A model generated the notes under the pieces. The model saw only the letters and a program-made list of their open reading frames with translations, made no database searches and was not told the DNA's origin. This document shows positions 1 to 8,613 of a stretch of 64,000 nucleotides of DNA, piece by piece (within the stretch, counting starts at the first letter, position 1; each line of letters begins with the position of its first letter). This DNA comes from Brevibacterium casei CIP 102111 (GTDB taxonomy: Bacteria; Actinomycetota; Actinomycetes; Actinomycetales; Brevibacteriaceae). Where the stretch lies: assembly GCF_900169275.1 (NCBI RefSeq), contig NZ_FXZC01000001.1, forward strand, positions 62,001 through 126,000. Reading direction: 5' to 3'. The translations under genes were made by a program, and so were the position numbers.

Positions 1-1
1 C

Positions 2-1042
2 GCCGTCGCCGAACCCCTCGTCCCCGCCGTGTGCGGCATCGTCCTCGGCGTCGGCGGCTACCTCGTGCTCGCGTGGCCGGTCAGTCTCATCCACTTCCTC
101 GGTCGGCCGATCGGGTATGCGAACATGCTCATGCCGCCGCTGCTGCTCGCAGGCGTCGTCGTCTTCCTCATCCTCGTCTGCGTCCTCTCAGCGCTCGTCG
201 GGCTGCGGAAGGTCACGGTCTCCCCGCTCGGAGTGCGCACGAAGTCGCTTGACCGGAAGTTCCCGCTCGGCCGGGTCATCGCCGTGACCGTCGCGATCCT
301 CCTCCTGCCGGTCGGCCTCCTCCTCGCGAAGTCCGCGGAGCTCGGGTTCGCCGTGGTCATCGCTGCGATCCTCACGGTGTTCCTCCTCGGGCTCATCGTC
401 GTCGACCTCCTCGGCGGGCTGCTCATGCGGTGGTTCGCCCACATCGCCGGCACCCGGGCCTCGTCGTCGGCCAGGCTCATCGCAGCCCGCCTCGTCTCCG
501 ACGAGCCGAAGCGATTCTGGCGCCGGGTCTCCGGGCTGGCGATGACGGCGTTCGTCGCGGCCGTCGGCGGATCGGGCATCGCGCTCATGCAGGTGGGGAT
601 GGACACCGTCGAGGATCCCGCGACCGATGCTCCCGCCGAGGTGGGGGTGTTCTTCGAGGACATGTTCACCGGCATCCTCCTCGTCCTCGGCATCTCGATC
701 GTCCTCATCGCCGTCTCGGCGCTCATCAACCAGGTCGCCGACATCTACGACCGGGCCGACACGTTCGCCGACCTCTATGCCGCGGGCATGGATGTCGACA
801 CGATGCACGCAGCCCTCGTGCGGGCCGTGCTCTCCCCGGTCGTCTGGGTGAGCCTGCTCGCCGGTGGACTCGGCCTCCTCCTCGTCCTGCCCCTGGCCGG
901 TGCGGCGCTCGTGTTCAAGCCGGTCACGTTCTTGACGATCCTCGCGTCAGTGGTCGTCGGTATCGTCGTCATCAGACTCGGCCTCCAACTCGCGAAGCCG
1001 ATTCTCGCCTCGGTGGCGACTGCCGGGCGCGCCCGGGTCTGA
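2..1042 (+). CDS. FtsX-like ABC transporter permease, 3' part (runs off left edge)
   Basis: The reading frame is open to the first complete codon of the window, so the true start lies to the left. The GTG at 29 is only the first start-like codon. The visible part has about seven hydrophobic segments and a cytoplasmic stretch (around residues 145-185, with AARLVSDEPKRFWRR) typical of FtsX/MacB-type permeases with duplicated four-helix modules. Such proteins work with an ATPase in export, antimicrobial-peptide resistance or envelope signalling; the substrate cannot be told from this half. A strong hairpin follows at 1068-1108. Family call is fairly sure, function is not. Confidence 0.6.
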   Translation, partial: AVAEPLVPAVCGIVLGVGGYLVLAWPVSLIHFLGRPIGYANMLMPPLLLAGVVVFLILVCVLSALVGLRKVTVSPLGVRTKSLDRKFPLGRVIAVTVAILLLPVGLLLAKSAELGFAVVIAAILTVFLLGLIVVDLLGGLLMRWFAHIAGTRASSSARLIAARLVSDEPKRFWRRVSGLAMTAFVAAVGGSGIALMQVGMDTVEDPATDAPAEVGVFFEDMFTGILLVLGISIVLIAVSALINQVADIYDRADTFADLYAAGMDVDTMHAALVRAVLSPVVWVSLLAGGLGLLLVLPLAGAALVFKPVTFLTILASVVVGIVVIRLGLQLAKPILASVATAGRARV

Positions 1043-1067
1043 GGGACGTCTGGCAGGACCACCGCAG

Positions 1068-1108
1068 CACCGCCTCGGCGGGCCCTTCGTTCGGTCGCCG
1101 AGGCGGTG
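1068..1108 (+). terminator. Hairpin downstream of the permease gene
   Basis: A perfect 13-bp inverted repeat (CACCGCCTCGGCG and its complement) surrounds a 15-base loop. It begins 26 bases after the permease stop. It has no T tract, which is common for high-GC actinobacterial terminators. Its arms contain the frequent decamer CCGCCTCGGC/GCCGAGGCGG. Confidence 0.55.
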
Positions 1109-1206
1109 ACGAGGATCGCTGTCGATCCCGAGTCGGGCCCGGGTAAAGTGGGATGGCACTGCATCCGGGTCGGGGCCGTGGAACGGCGAGGGAGGAAGTC
1201 TTGGGA

Positions 1207-2544
1207 GTGACGACAGATCAGGAGTTCGACGGCCTGAGGACCCCTCCGCAGGACGTCGAGGCCGAGGAGAGCGTCCTCGGGGCGATGCTCCTGTCGAAGG
1301 ACGCGATCGCCGACTGCGTCGAGTCGATGTCCGGCGACGACTTCTACCGTCCGGCCCACGAGACGATCTACGAGGCGATCCTCGACCTCTACTCGCGCGG
1401 TGAGCCCGCGGACTCGGTGACGGTCGCGAACTACCTGACGAAGACCGGTGACCTCTCGCGCATCGGCGGGCCCGCCTACCTCCACACGCTCATCGCCTCG
1501 GTGCCGACCGCGGCGAACGCCGCGTACTATGCGACGATCGTGCGCGAACGCGCCGTTCTGCGCCGCCTCGTCGAGGCGGGCACGCGGATCGTGCAGATGG
1601 GCTATGACGCCGAGGGCGACACCGATGACGTCGTCAACAACGCGCAGGCCGAGATCTACCGGGTCACGGAGAAGCACACGACCGAGGACTACGTCATCCT
1701 CTCCGAGATCCTCGGCGAGGTGGCGCAGGAGATCGAACGCAACGGCGATACGGATGGGCAGACCGCGGGTGTGCCGACCGGGTTCACCGAGTTCGACCAG
1801 CTCACCAACGGCCTCCACCCCGGGCAGATGATCGTCATCGCCGCGCGCCCCGGTGTCGGCAAGTCGACGCTGGCCCTCGACTTCATCCGCTCGGCGGCGA
1901 TCCACCACAAGCAGGCCGCCGTCTTCTTCTCCCTCGAGATGGGCAAGAACGAGCTCGTCATGCGCCTGCTCTCGGCCGAATCGGAGATCCCGCTGCAGTC
2001 CCTGCGCCGCGGTGAGCTCAGCCCCCACGACTGGACGAACCTCGCTGCGACCGAGGCCCGCATCAACGATGCCCCGCTCTTCGTCGACGACTCGCCGAAC
2101 ATGGCGCTCACCGAGATCCGCGCGAAATGCCGCCGGCTCAAGCAGCAGCACGACCTCAAGATGGTCTGCGTCGACTACCTCCAGCTCATGAGCTCGGGCA
2201 AGCGCGTCGAATCGCGTCAGCAGGAGGTCTCGGAGTTCTCCCGTTCGCTCAAGCTGCTCGCGAAGGAGCTCGAGGTTCCCGTCATCGCGCTCTCCCAGCT
2301 CAACCGCGGCAGCGAGCAGCGCACCGACAAGCGCCCGATGATCTCCGATCTGCGCGAATCCGGCTCGATCGAGCAGGACGCCGACATGGTCCTCCTCATC
2401 CACCGTGAGGACATGTACGACAAGGAGCACGAACGAGCCGGTGAGGCCGACATCATCGTCGCCAAGCACCGTGCCGGACCGACCGGTGACATCGCCGTGG
2501 CGTTCCAGGGAGCGAAGTCCCGGTTCGTCAACATGCCGCAGTAG
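1207..2544 (+). CDS. dnaB: Replicative DNA helicase DnaB
   Basis: This is the hexameric 5'-3' helicase of the replication fork. The 445-residue product has the N-terminal DnaB domain (PPQDVEAEESVLGAML near residue 11), Walker A (ARPGVGKST near 214), the Walker B region MVCVDYLQLMS near 318 and SQLNRGSEQR near 365. I chose GTG 1207 because GGGAGGAAG ends eight bases before it. The upstream ATG at 1153 would add a non-conserved arginine-rich tail, and TTG 1201 is too close to the ribosome site. No intein interrupts the gene, although many actinobacterial dnaB genes carry one. The usual neighbours rpsF, ssb, rpsR and rplI are not beside it here. Confidence 0.95.
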   Translation: MTTDQEFDGLRTPPQDVEAEESVLGAMLLSKDAIADCVESMSGDDFYRPAHETIYEAILDLYSRGEPADSVTVANYLTKTGDLSRIGGPAYLHTLIASVPTAANAAYYATIVRERAVLRRLVEAGTRIVQMGYDAEGDTDDVVNNAQAEIYRVTEKHTTEDYVILSEILGEVAQEIERNGDTDGQTAGVPTGFTEFDQLTNGLHPGQMIVIAARPGVGKSTLALDFIRSAAIHHKQAAVFFSLEMGKNELVMRLLSAESEIPLQSLRRGELSPHDWTNLAATEARINDAPLFVDDSPNMALTEIRAKCRRLKQQHDLKMVCVDYLQLMSSGKRVESRQQEVSEFSRSLKLLAKELEVPVIALSQLNRGSEQRTDKRPMISDLRESGSIEQDADMVLLIHREDMYDKEHERAGEADIIVAKHRAGPTGDIAVAFQGAKSRFVNMPQ

Positions 2545-2604
2545 GGGAAGATCACGCGGGCCAAGATCTACCGCGAGGGCTCCGCCGACGCCTGAGCCGC
2601 TTTG

Positions 2605-2610
2605 TACGAT
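2605..2610 (+). promoter_or_regulatory. -10 box of a leaderless promoter for the LysR gene
   Basis: TACGAT lies seven bases before ATG 2618, the TANNNT spacing expected when transcription starts at or next to the start codon. No ribosome site precedes this start. Confidence 0.5.
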
Positions 2611-2617
2611 GGCAGTC

Positions 2618-3625
2618 ATGGACACGACGCCGAACGACCTGCTCGTGCTGCTCGCGGTCTCCCGGTCGGGGAAGTTCGCGTCGGCTGCCCGGGTTCTCAA
2701 GGTCAACCACACGACGATCTCCCGGCGGATCGCCGCCCTCGAGAAGTCGCTCGGCGGCCGCGTGCTCTCCCGCTCCGCCGAGGGCTGGGAGCTCACCGAA
2801 CTCGGAGCCTCCGCCGTCCGCGTCGCCGAACAGGTCGAGTCCGCGGTCCACAGCCTCGGCGAATCGGGACAGACCCCCGACCCGATCACCGGGGTCGTGC
2901 GGATGTCGGCGACCGACGGGTTCAGCGCCTTTATCGCCTCCCCGGCGGTCGCGAAGCTGCGGCGAGCTCATCCGGGGCTGAGCGTCGAGATCATCACGGT
3001 GACGAGGCAGGCGCTGCAGCAGCGGTCGGGCCTCGACATCGAGATCGTCGTCGGCGAACCCCAGGCCCACCGCGCCGAGGCGCTGCGACTCGGGGAGTAC
3101 GCGCTGGGCATGTACGCCGCCCGCGACTACCTCGCCGAGTGCGGGACCCCGAGCACCGTCGACGAACTCATGGAGCACCAGCTCGTCTACTTCGTCGACG
3201 CGATGCTCCACGTCGACGACCTCGATGCTCCCCGGCGACTCGTGCCGTCGATGAAAGACGGTGTGACCTCGACGAACGTATTCGTCCACGTCGAGGCCAC
3301 CCGCGCCGGCGCGGGCATCGGGTTCCTCCCGTGCTTCATGGCCGACCGGCATCCCGACCTCGTCCGGCTGCTGCCGGGCGAGCTCTCCGAACGCCTGCCG
3401 TATTGGATGGTCCTGCGCACGGATTCGCTGCGCCGTCCCGCGGTCGCCGCCGTTGTCCAGGCGCTGCGGGAGGAGACCGTCTCGCAGGCGGAGGCGCTGC
3501 TCGGCCGGAGCAGACGGGCGGACACTCCGGCCGGGCCCGGCAGTGCTGGACCCGACAGTGCTGGGTCCGGCGGCGCCGCTCTCGTCAGTGCGCCCGATCA
3601 GCCGGCTCGGCGAGGATCGCCCTGA
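2618..3625 (+). CDS. LysR family transcriptional regulator
   Basis: The 335-residue protein begins with a winged helix-turn-helix (residues 1-60, FASAARVLKVNHTTISRRIAALEKS split over the two helices). A periplasmic-binding-protein-like effector domain runs to about residue 285. The last 45 residues are a Gly/Ser/Ala/Pro-rich tail not typical of the family. ATG 2618 is preferred over the in-frame ATG 2609 because of the leaderless -10 box. It converges with the epimerase gene on the other strand and overlaps it by 41 bases. Its target is unknown; the neighbouring 7045-3585 operon is a candidate by position only. Confidence 0.85.
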   Translation: MDTTPNDLLVLLAVSRSGKFASAARVLKVNHTTISRRIAALEKSLGGRVLSRSAEGWELTELGASAVRVAEQVESAVHSLGESGQTPDPITGVVRMSATDGFSAFIASPAVAKLRRAHPGLSVEIITVTRQALQQRSGLDIEIVVGEPQAHRAEALRLGEYALGMYAARDYLAECGTPSTVDELMEHQLVYFVDAMLHVDDLDAPRRLVPSMKDGVTSTNVFVHVEATRAGAGIGFLPCFMADRHPDLVRLLPGELSERLPYWMVLRTDSLRRPAVAAVVQALREETVSQAEALLGRSRRADTPAGPGSAGPDSAGSGGAALVSAPDQPARRGSP

Positions 3626-4523
3626 CTCCCTCTTCGTAGGTGGTGACGGCGAAGTCGGGGAATCGGGAGGCGAACTTCGCGGTGTCGAACACGTTGTCCC
3701 CGCGGTACCGGGGAAGGAGTTCGGCCGCCTCGGCGAGCATCGGATTGAACCGGCTCCCGATCTTGAACACCCACAGCGGCAGCACCGTGTACCCGATCCT
3801 CCGCCCGGTGACCGCCGAGGCGATTCCGATGAGCTGCCGGTAGGTCTGCCGGTTCTCATCGATCGGCAGATGCCACGTCTGCCCGTACGCGTCGGGGGTG
3901 TTGCCGAGGAGCGCGAGCGCCCGCGAGGCATCCGGCGTCCATATGAGCGAGCGCTTCGTGCGCGCGCTCACCGGCACCAGCGGGCGCTTGCCCGCCCTGA
4001 TCCGGTCGAAGACGAGCATGTTCGACCAGCTCTTCGTCTTCCCCGGCCCGTAGAACTCCGGGGCCCGACCGATGAGCGCCTCGATCGTCCCAGCGGCCAT
4101 CTCCTCGAGCAGCATCGTGACGATCTCCGCCCGCACCCGACCCTTCCGGCCGCCGGGCGCGAATCCCGTCGACTCGGTCTGCGGGGCAGGCGTGCCCGGA
4201 TACATGTACGTGTTGTCGAAGAAGACGAGCTTCGTGCCGTGGACCTTGCACGCGTCGATGACGTTCCTCATCATCACCGGGAACTTCTCCTCCCACAGCG
4301 CCGAATCCATCGGCAGTCCCACGGTGAGGTAGGCGATCTCGCTGCCCGCGACGGCGCGCTCGGTCGAGACCGGGTCCATGAGGTCGGCGGCGACGAGCTC
4401 ATCGGTGCCGTTGACCTGTTTGGGTCGCCGGCTGACGAGGCGGATGTCTGTTGTGAAGTTCCGGTGGAGCTCGCGGGCGAGCTCATCGGCGATGGGTCCG
4501 CCGGCTCCGAGGATGGTCTGCAT
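3585..4523 (-). CDS. NAD-dependent epimerase/dehydratase family protein
   Basis: The 312-residue product begins MQTILGAGGPIADELAREL, a GxGGxI Rossmann fingerprint of extended or atypical SDR proteins. A central YMYPGT and a PEFYGPG motif match the active-site and substrate regions of NAD-dependent epimerase-like proteins. The classical YxxxK is not obvious, so I give no reaction. The gene starts two bases after the aldehyde dehydrogenase stop, is preceded by GGGAGTGAAG, and is the last gene of a three-gene operon. Its 3' end overlaps the convergent LysR gene. Confidence 0.75.
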   Translation of the reverse strand: MQTILGAGGPIADELARELHRNFTTDIRLVSRRPKQVNGTDELVAADLMDPVSTERAVAGSEIAYLTVGLPMDSALWEEKFPVMMRNVIDACKVHGTKLVFFDNTYMYPGTPAPQTESTGFAPGGRKGRVRAEIVTMLLEEMAAGTIEALIGRAPEFYGPGKTKSWSNMLVFDRIRAGKRPLVPVSARTKRSLIWTPDASRALALLGNTPDAYGQTWHLPIDENRQTYRQLIGIASAVTGRRIGYTVLPLWVFKIGSRFNPMLAEAAELLPRYRGDNVFDTAKFASRFPDFAVTTYEEGVRAILAEPADRAH

Positions 4524-4525
4524 GA

Positions 4526-6106
4526 TCACTTCACTCCCGGGATGTGCTTGAGCACGCGCAGCGCGCCGGAGACGATGCGGGCGTAGCGTGCGGGATCGGC
4601 CTTGTCCGGTGCACCGACGGGCAGGAGTCGCGAGGCGGCGATGGTCTGCGATTCCGTGTACTTGAGGATGCCGTGCTCCCCGTGACGTCGGCCGAGTCCC
4701 GAGGACTTCATCCCTCCCATCGGAGCGTCGACGGAGCCCCACGCGGCGGCATAGGCGTCGTTGACGTTGACGGTTCCCGCCTGAAGACGGGCCGCCACCC
4801 GGACACCACGGTCCTCATCCGAGGTCCACACGCTGAAGTTGAGTCCGTAGTCGCTGTCGTTGGCCTTCGCGATCGCCTCCTCCTCGTCGGCGACGCGGTA
4901 GAGGCTGACGACGGGACCGAAGGTCTCGTGGGCGAAGACCTCCATCGACGCGTCGACATCGGTGAGGATGGTCGGCTCGAAGAAGAAGGGGCCGAGATCC
5001 GGGCGGGCATTCCCGCCGGCGAGCACGGTCGCTCCCTTCGCCTTCGCATCCTCGACATGGCGGACGACGGTGTCGAGCTGCTTCTGCGAGACGAGCGATC
5101 CCATGTCCCCCGAGTAGTCGAGACCGGCCGAGAGGGTCATGGCACGCGCCGCCGCGGCGAACTTCGTCGTGAACTCGTCCCAGAGGACGCCGGGAACGTA
5201 GATCCGCTCCATCGAGATGCACAGCTGACCGGTGTTGGAGAAGCTCGCCCGCAGCGCCCCGGACACGGCTCTGTCGACATCGGCATCGTCGAGGACGAGC
5301 AGGGCGTTCTTCCCGCCGAGCTCCATCGAGGACTCGATGAGGTTCTCCCCGGCCTGAGCCGCGACCGTCCGACCGACTGCGGTCGAACCGGTGAACATGA
5401 GGAAGTCGGAGTTCTCGATGATCGGCCGGCCGAGCTCGGCACCCGAACCGGTGACGACCTGGACGAGGCCGGGCTGCATGCCCGCCCGTTCGAGCAGTTC
5501 GACGGCCCACAGGGCGGAGAACGGGGTCTGCGCGTCCGGCTTGGCGAGCACGGCGTTGCCGGCGACGATCGCCGGAAGGGCATCGCTGATGCCGAGCGTG
5601 AGCGGATAGTTCCACGGGGAGATCACCCCGACGACACCCTTCGGGTGGTGGAGTTCCCAGACCTTCGTCAGCCCCAGCTGCACACCCTGCCGGCGCTTGG
5701 GTCGGAGGATCCGCTCGGCGGTATGCGCGTAGTAGCGGGCGTTGATGGCGACATCCATGATCTCCTCGAACGCGTGCCGACGGGCCTTGCCGTTCTCGAG
5801 CTGGATGAGGTCGAGGACTTCGTCCTGATGGGCGAGCACGAGGTCGTGGAAGCGCAGGAGCACGCGGGCGCGCTCCTTGATCGGTCGCTCGGCCCACGCC
5901 TGCTGGGCTCTGCGGGCGCGCTCTGCTGCGGCGACGATGTCGGCCTCGGTGCCGTGCGGCACGGTGCCGAGGACTTCACCGGTCATCGCATTGGTGACGT
6001 CCTGAGTGGAGGCGGGATCGGCCACCTCGACGCGGCGTGCCAGGGCCGCGAGCCGGTCGGTGGTGATCCTCGGGGTGAGCCGCCGGGCGGCGGTGAGAGT
6101 GGACAC
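4526..6106 (-). CDS. Aldehyde dehydrogenase (succinate-semialdehyde dehydrogenase type)
   Basis: This 526-residue NAD(P)-dependent aldehyde dehydrogenase shows the substrate/cofactor motif ISPWNYPLTL near residue 165, FTGSTAVGR near 240, the catalytic glutamate in ELGGKNALLVLDD near 268 and the catalytic cysteine in NTGQLCISMERIYVP near 300. It resembles GabD2-like succinate-semialdehyde dehydrogenases of actinobacteria, but the true aldehyde is uncertain. It lies 30 bases downstream of the decarboxylase-family gene and two bases upstream of the epimerase gene, so the three should be co-transcribed. The pairing suggests decarboxylation of a keto-acid and oxidation of an aldehyde in one route. 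Confidence 0.88.
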   Translation of the reverse strand: MSTLTAARRLTPRITTDRLAALARRVEVADPASTQDVTNAMTGEVLGTVPHGTEADIVAAAERARRAQQAWAERPIKERARVLLRFHDLVLAHQDEVLDLIQLENGKARRHAFEEIMDVAINARYYAHTAERILRPKRRQGVQLGLTKVWELHHPKGVVGVISPWNYPLTLGISDALPAIVAGNAVLAKPDAQTPFSALWAVELLERAGMQPGLVQVVTGSGAELGRPIIENSDFLMFTGSTAVGRTVAAQAGENLIESSMELGGKNALLVLDDADVDRAVSGALRASFSNTGQLCISMERIYVPGVLWDEFTTKFAAAARAMTLSAGLDYSGDMGSLVSQKQLDTVVRHVEDAKAKGATVLAGGNARPDLGPFFFEPTILTDVDASMEVFAHETFGPVVSLYRVADEEEAIAKANDSDYGLNFSVWTSDEDRGVRVAARLQAGTVNVNDAYAAAWGSVDAPMGGMKSSGLGRRHGEHGILKYTESQTIAASRLLPVGAPDKADPARYARIVSGALRVLKHIPGVK

Positions 6107-6136
6107 GGTGGTCTGCCTTTCGAACGTATGAGGAGG

Positions 6137-7045
6137 TCAGTCGAGTGAGATGACCCGGGGCATGTGGAGTGCCGCCTGGCCGTGGGTCATGACATCGAAC
6201 ATGAGCGTGCGACCCGTGCGCAGCGAACGGAGATCGTCGGAGACCCGTCCCTCGCCGAGGCGGAGGTCGATGTCCCGCGGGAACAGCGTCGTCCCCGAGA
6301 CCAGGGCATTCGTCTGGTTGAACGTTCCGTGCCAGCCGCCGTCGAAGTGCGTGTACGACGTCAGCGAGGACACCGCGGTTCCCGCGCGATGCCGCTTCTG
6401 CCGCGGGGTCGGCGCGTGGAGTTCGACGTCGGTGCCACCTGAGTCGTTGAGCACCCGTCCGGAGACCGACTGCGCCGTGATGTCGACGTCGATGTCGGTG
6501 ACCCACTTCGGGAAGCCGTAGCCGTCGTGGCCTCGGACCTGGGCGATCTCCGTATTCACCGGCAGTGAGAGGACGTAGGAGTCAAGATGGTTGTTCTTCA
6601 GCGCCGCGATGAGGTCGATGGCCCCGAGCGGACCGTGGTGGGGCGGCTTGACCGCGATCCCCACCGCCGCCTCGGTGTAGAAGTCGATGTCGGCGACGTC
6701 GTAGCGGAAGAGGATGAGCGAGGCGAGGCCGAAGCCGGGGACGACCTCGAGCGGATCGAGAGGCGCGGGAAGGCGATCGCGCAGGGCGCTGGTCGGAGCG
6801 AGCATCGTCAGACGTGCACTCGACATCGCGTAGTAGAAGTTCGGGGTGAAGGTCGGTCCGATCGCCGACTGCACTTCGACCTTGGGCTGGTCGCGGAAGA
6901 AGTCGACGCCGCCCACTCGGGGGTCGCGGGCCACCTCGTCGAGGTCGGTCTGCATCCGGTAGCGGTCGAAGAGTCCGCCGGTGGGGACGGACACGGTGCG
7001 GTTGCCGAGGGTCACTGTCGTGGAGGTATCGCGGTCGATGCTCAT
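6137..7045 (-). CDS. Acetoacetate decarboxylase family protein
   Basis: The 302-residue product has the acetoacetate decarboxylase fold signature. GYGFPKW near residue 175-181 holds the lysine (about K180) in the position of the Schiff-base lysine of the family, and PPHHGPLGAIDLI precedes it. Many family members are lyases, aldolases or dehydratases rather than true acetoacetate decarboxylases, so the substrate is open. I start at ATG 7045 because GGGAG lies seven bases before it; ATG 7057 has no ribosome site. It is the first gene of the operon ending at 3585. The motif at 7096-7110 sits about 50 bases upstream and is also found beside the nearby TetR gene. Confidence 0.78.
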   Translation of the reverse strand: MSIDRDTSTTVTLGNRTVSVPTGGLFDRYRMQTDLDEVARDPRVGGVDFFRDQPKVEVQSAIGPTFTPNFYYAMSSARLTMLAPTSALRDRLPAPLDPLEVVPGFGLASLILFRYDVADIDFYTEAAVGIAVKPPHHGPLGAIDLIAALKNNHLDSYVLSLPVNTEIAQVRGHDGYGFPKWVTDIDVDITAQSVSGRVLNDSGGTDVELHAPTPRQKRHRAGTAVSSLTSYTHFDGGWHGTFNQTNALVSGTTLFPRDIDLRLGEGRVSDDLRSLRTGRTLMFDVMTHGQAALHMPRVISLD

Positions 7046-7095
7046 TGTCACTCCCATTCGCTTCGGTACTCCCGGGTCGAGAGTAGCCAGCCGAA

Positions 7096-7110
7096 GTTAA
7101 CGGTGTCAAC
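7096..7110. promoter_or_regulatory. Putative TetR operator upstream of the decarboxylase operon
   Basis: GTTAACGGTGTCAAC is an imperfect inverted repeat (GTTAAC, 3-base centre, GTCAAC). Its first 12 bases recur in opposite orientation at 7813-7827. It lies 51-65 bases before the decarboxylase-family start. Confidence 0.55.
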
Positions 7111-7217
7111 ATCGAGATGGAGGGAATCATTCCCCTGGGGTGGTGATCTCGTACTCAGGCTGCGGGGGCGGCGCACATGCGCGGTGCGGGGGCGGCGCCT
7201 CAGCCGGCGACGGCGCC

Positions 7218-7790
7218 TCAGTCGGCGGCGACGGCGGCGAAGGCCGCGCGGACGCGGTCGTCGAAGTCGTCGTCATTGCGGCCCAGGGTGCCCTCGAGGT
7301 GGAGCGTGGCCATGCCGTGGGCGAGCGCCCAGCCGGCGGTCGCCATTCCGTGGGCGTCCCGGTCAGGGTGGATCTTGGCTGTGACCTCCTCGATGAGCGC
7401 GAAGACCTGCGCGCACGCCTCACGGCGGGCTTCGTCGTCGGCGAGCTCGGAGCCGAACATGAGCGCGTAGAGCGCGGGATGGTCCTCGGCGAAGTGGATG
7501 TAGACGAGTGCGAGATCGACGAGCGGAACCTCCCCGGCCTCGGTCGCGTCGATGACGGCGCGGAGCGCCGCTTGAAGTTCGCGGAACCCGTGTTCGGCCA
7601 TGGCGGCCTCGATGTCCTGTTTGCTGCCGAAGTGGCGATAGGGCGCGGCCTGCGAGACCCCGACCCTGCGCGCGACGGCGCGCAGCGAGAACGACTCTCC
7701 TTCCTCGAGCATTTCGATCCCCGCCGCCACGAGGGCGGCGCGGAGATTGCCGTGGTGGTGACGTGGCTTCTCGGTGGTCGGCGTTGACAC
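7218..7790 (-). CDS. TetR family transcriptional regulator
   Basis: The 190-residue protein has a TetR-type helix-turn-helix at residues 14-60 (SLRAVARRVGVSQAAPYRHF) and a WHG-type C-terminal ligand domain. I use GTG 7790, which gives a product starting VSTPTTEKPRHHHGN; longer in-frame extensions would run through the divergent promoter. It is transcribed away from the DJ-1/SDR pair, and a candidate operator lies 23 bases before its start. The same motif precedes the 7045-3585 operon, so it probably controls itself, the DJ-1 pair and that operon. This is an inference from the shared site. Confidence 0.85.
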   Translation of the reverse strand: MSTPTTEKPRHHHGNLRAALVAAGIEMLEEGESFSLRAVARRVGVSQAAPYRHFGSKQDIEAAMAEHGFRELQAALRAVIDATEAGEVPLVDLALVYIHFAEDHPALYALMFGSELADDEARREACAQVFALIEEVTAKIHPDRDAHGMATAGWALAHGMATLHLEGTLGRNDDDFDDRVRAAFAAVAAD

Positions 7791-7812
7791 TGCTGTGGTT
7801 CCCCCATACGTT

Positions 7813-7827
7813 GTAGACACCGTTAAC
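7813..7827. promoter_or_regulatory. Putative TetR operator in the divergent TetR/DJ-1 promoter region
   Basis: GTAGACACCGTTAAC is the reverse complement of GTTAACGGTGTCTAC and matches the 7096 site at 14 of 15 bases. It lies between the TetR start (7790, minus) and the DJ-1 start (7885, plus), where a bound repressor would block both. Confidence 0.6.
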
Positions 7828-7884
7828 TTTACCAAGCCGGTCGGCCGAGGAGGTCGGCGGCATCTGCGCCCGGAAGGCATTCCC

Positions 7885-8613
7885 ATGACCTCGGTTCTCT
7901 TCGTCATCACCGCAGCCACCGGCTGGACGCTGCGCGACGGCACCGTCCACCCCACCGGCTACTGGGCCGAGGAGGTCGCCGAACCCTACCGCGTCTTCTC
8001 CGAGGCCGGATGGGACATCACCGTGGCCACCCCGGGCGGCGTCGCCCCGACCCTCGACGAGCTCAGCCTCGGCGTCGCCGGCGGCAGGCCGAAGAAGCGC
8101 CAGGAGATCCGCGACTATCTCGAGTCGATCAAGGACGTCCTCGACCATCCGGTCGCCCTCGACTCCGTCGATGAAGCCGACTACGACGTCGTCTTCTACC
8201 CCGGGGGCCACGGTCCGATGGAGGACCTCGCGGTCGACCCGGTCTCAGGCGAACTGCTCAAGCGCAGACTCGCCTCGGGCAAACCGCTCGCCCTGCTCTG
8301 CCACGCCCCGGTCGCCGTCCTCGCAGCGACGAACGACGACGGCACGAACGCCTTCGCGGGGCGGACGATGACCGGGCTGTCGAATGTCGAGGAACGGCTC
8401 AACCCGTTCGCCTGGAAGGCGAAGTGGCTGCTCGAGGACGCGGTCAAGGACGCGGGCATCCACTATGAGAAGGGCATCATGCCGCTCCGCCCCCATGTCG
8501 TCGTCGACGGCAGCCTCTACACGGGACAGAACCCGGCATCCGCCGAGGCGCTCGCCGACCGCATCCTCGCCGATGTCGAGGGACAGACAGCGGGCACGGG
8601 AGCAGCCCGATGA
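7885..8613 (+). CDS. DJ-1/PfpI family protein (Hsp31/glyoxalase III type)
   Basis: This 242-residue protein has the DJ-1/PfpI fold: YPGGHGPMEDL near residue 105 and the nucleophile motif ALLCHAPVAVL with cysteine about 139 followed by histidine. The size and the TGYWAEEVAEPY motif near residue 24 fit Hsp31-like members, which act on methylglyoxal or on glycated or damaged molecules. GGAAGG lies seven bases before ATG 7885. It overlaps the next gene by ATGA and is divergent from the TetR gene, whose putative operator is in its promoter. Confidence 0.85.
   Translation: MTSVLFVITAATGWTLRDGTVHPTGYWAEEVAEPYRVFSEAGWDITVATPGGVAPTLDELSLGVAGGRPKKRQEIRDYLESIKDVLDHPVALDSVDEADYDVVFYPGGHGPMEDLAVDPVSGELLKRRLASGKPLALLCHAPVAVLAATNDDGTNAFAGRTMTGLSNVEERLNPFAWKAKWLLEDAVKDAGIHYEKGIMPLRPHVVVDGSLYTGQNPASAEALADRILADVEGQTAGTGAAR

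Noticed and set aside
1153-1206. ATG 1153 as the dnaB start.
   Set aside because: The added segment is not conserved and GTG 1207 has a good ribosome site at proper spacing.
1043-1206. Replication origin near dnaB.
   Set aside because: I see no DnaA-box cluster or A/T-rich unwinding region, and dnaA, dnaN and gyrB are not in the window.
775-2889. A 704-residue minus-strand open frame opposite dnaB.
   Set aside because: It is a shadow of dnaB and its neighbours with no domain or ribosome site.
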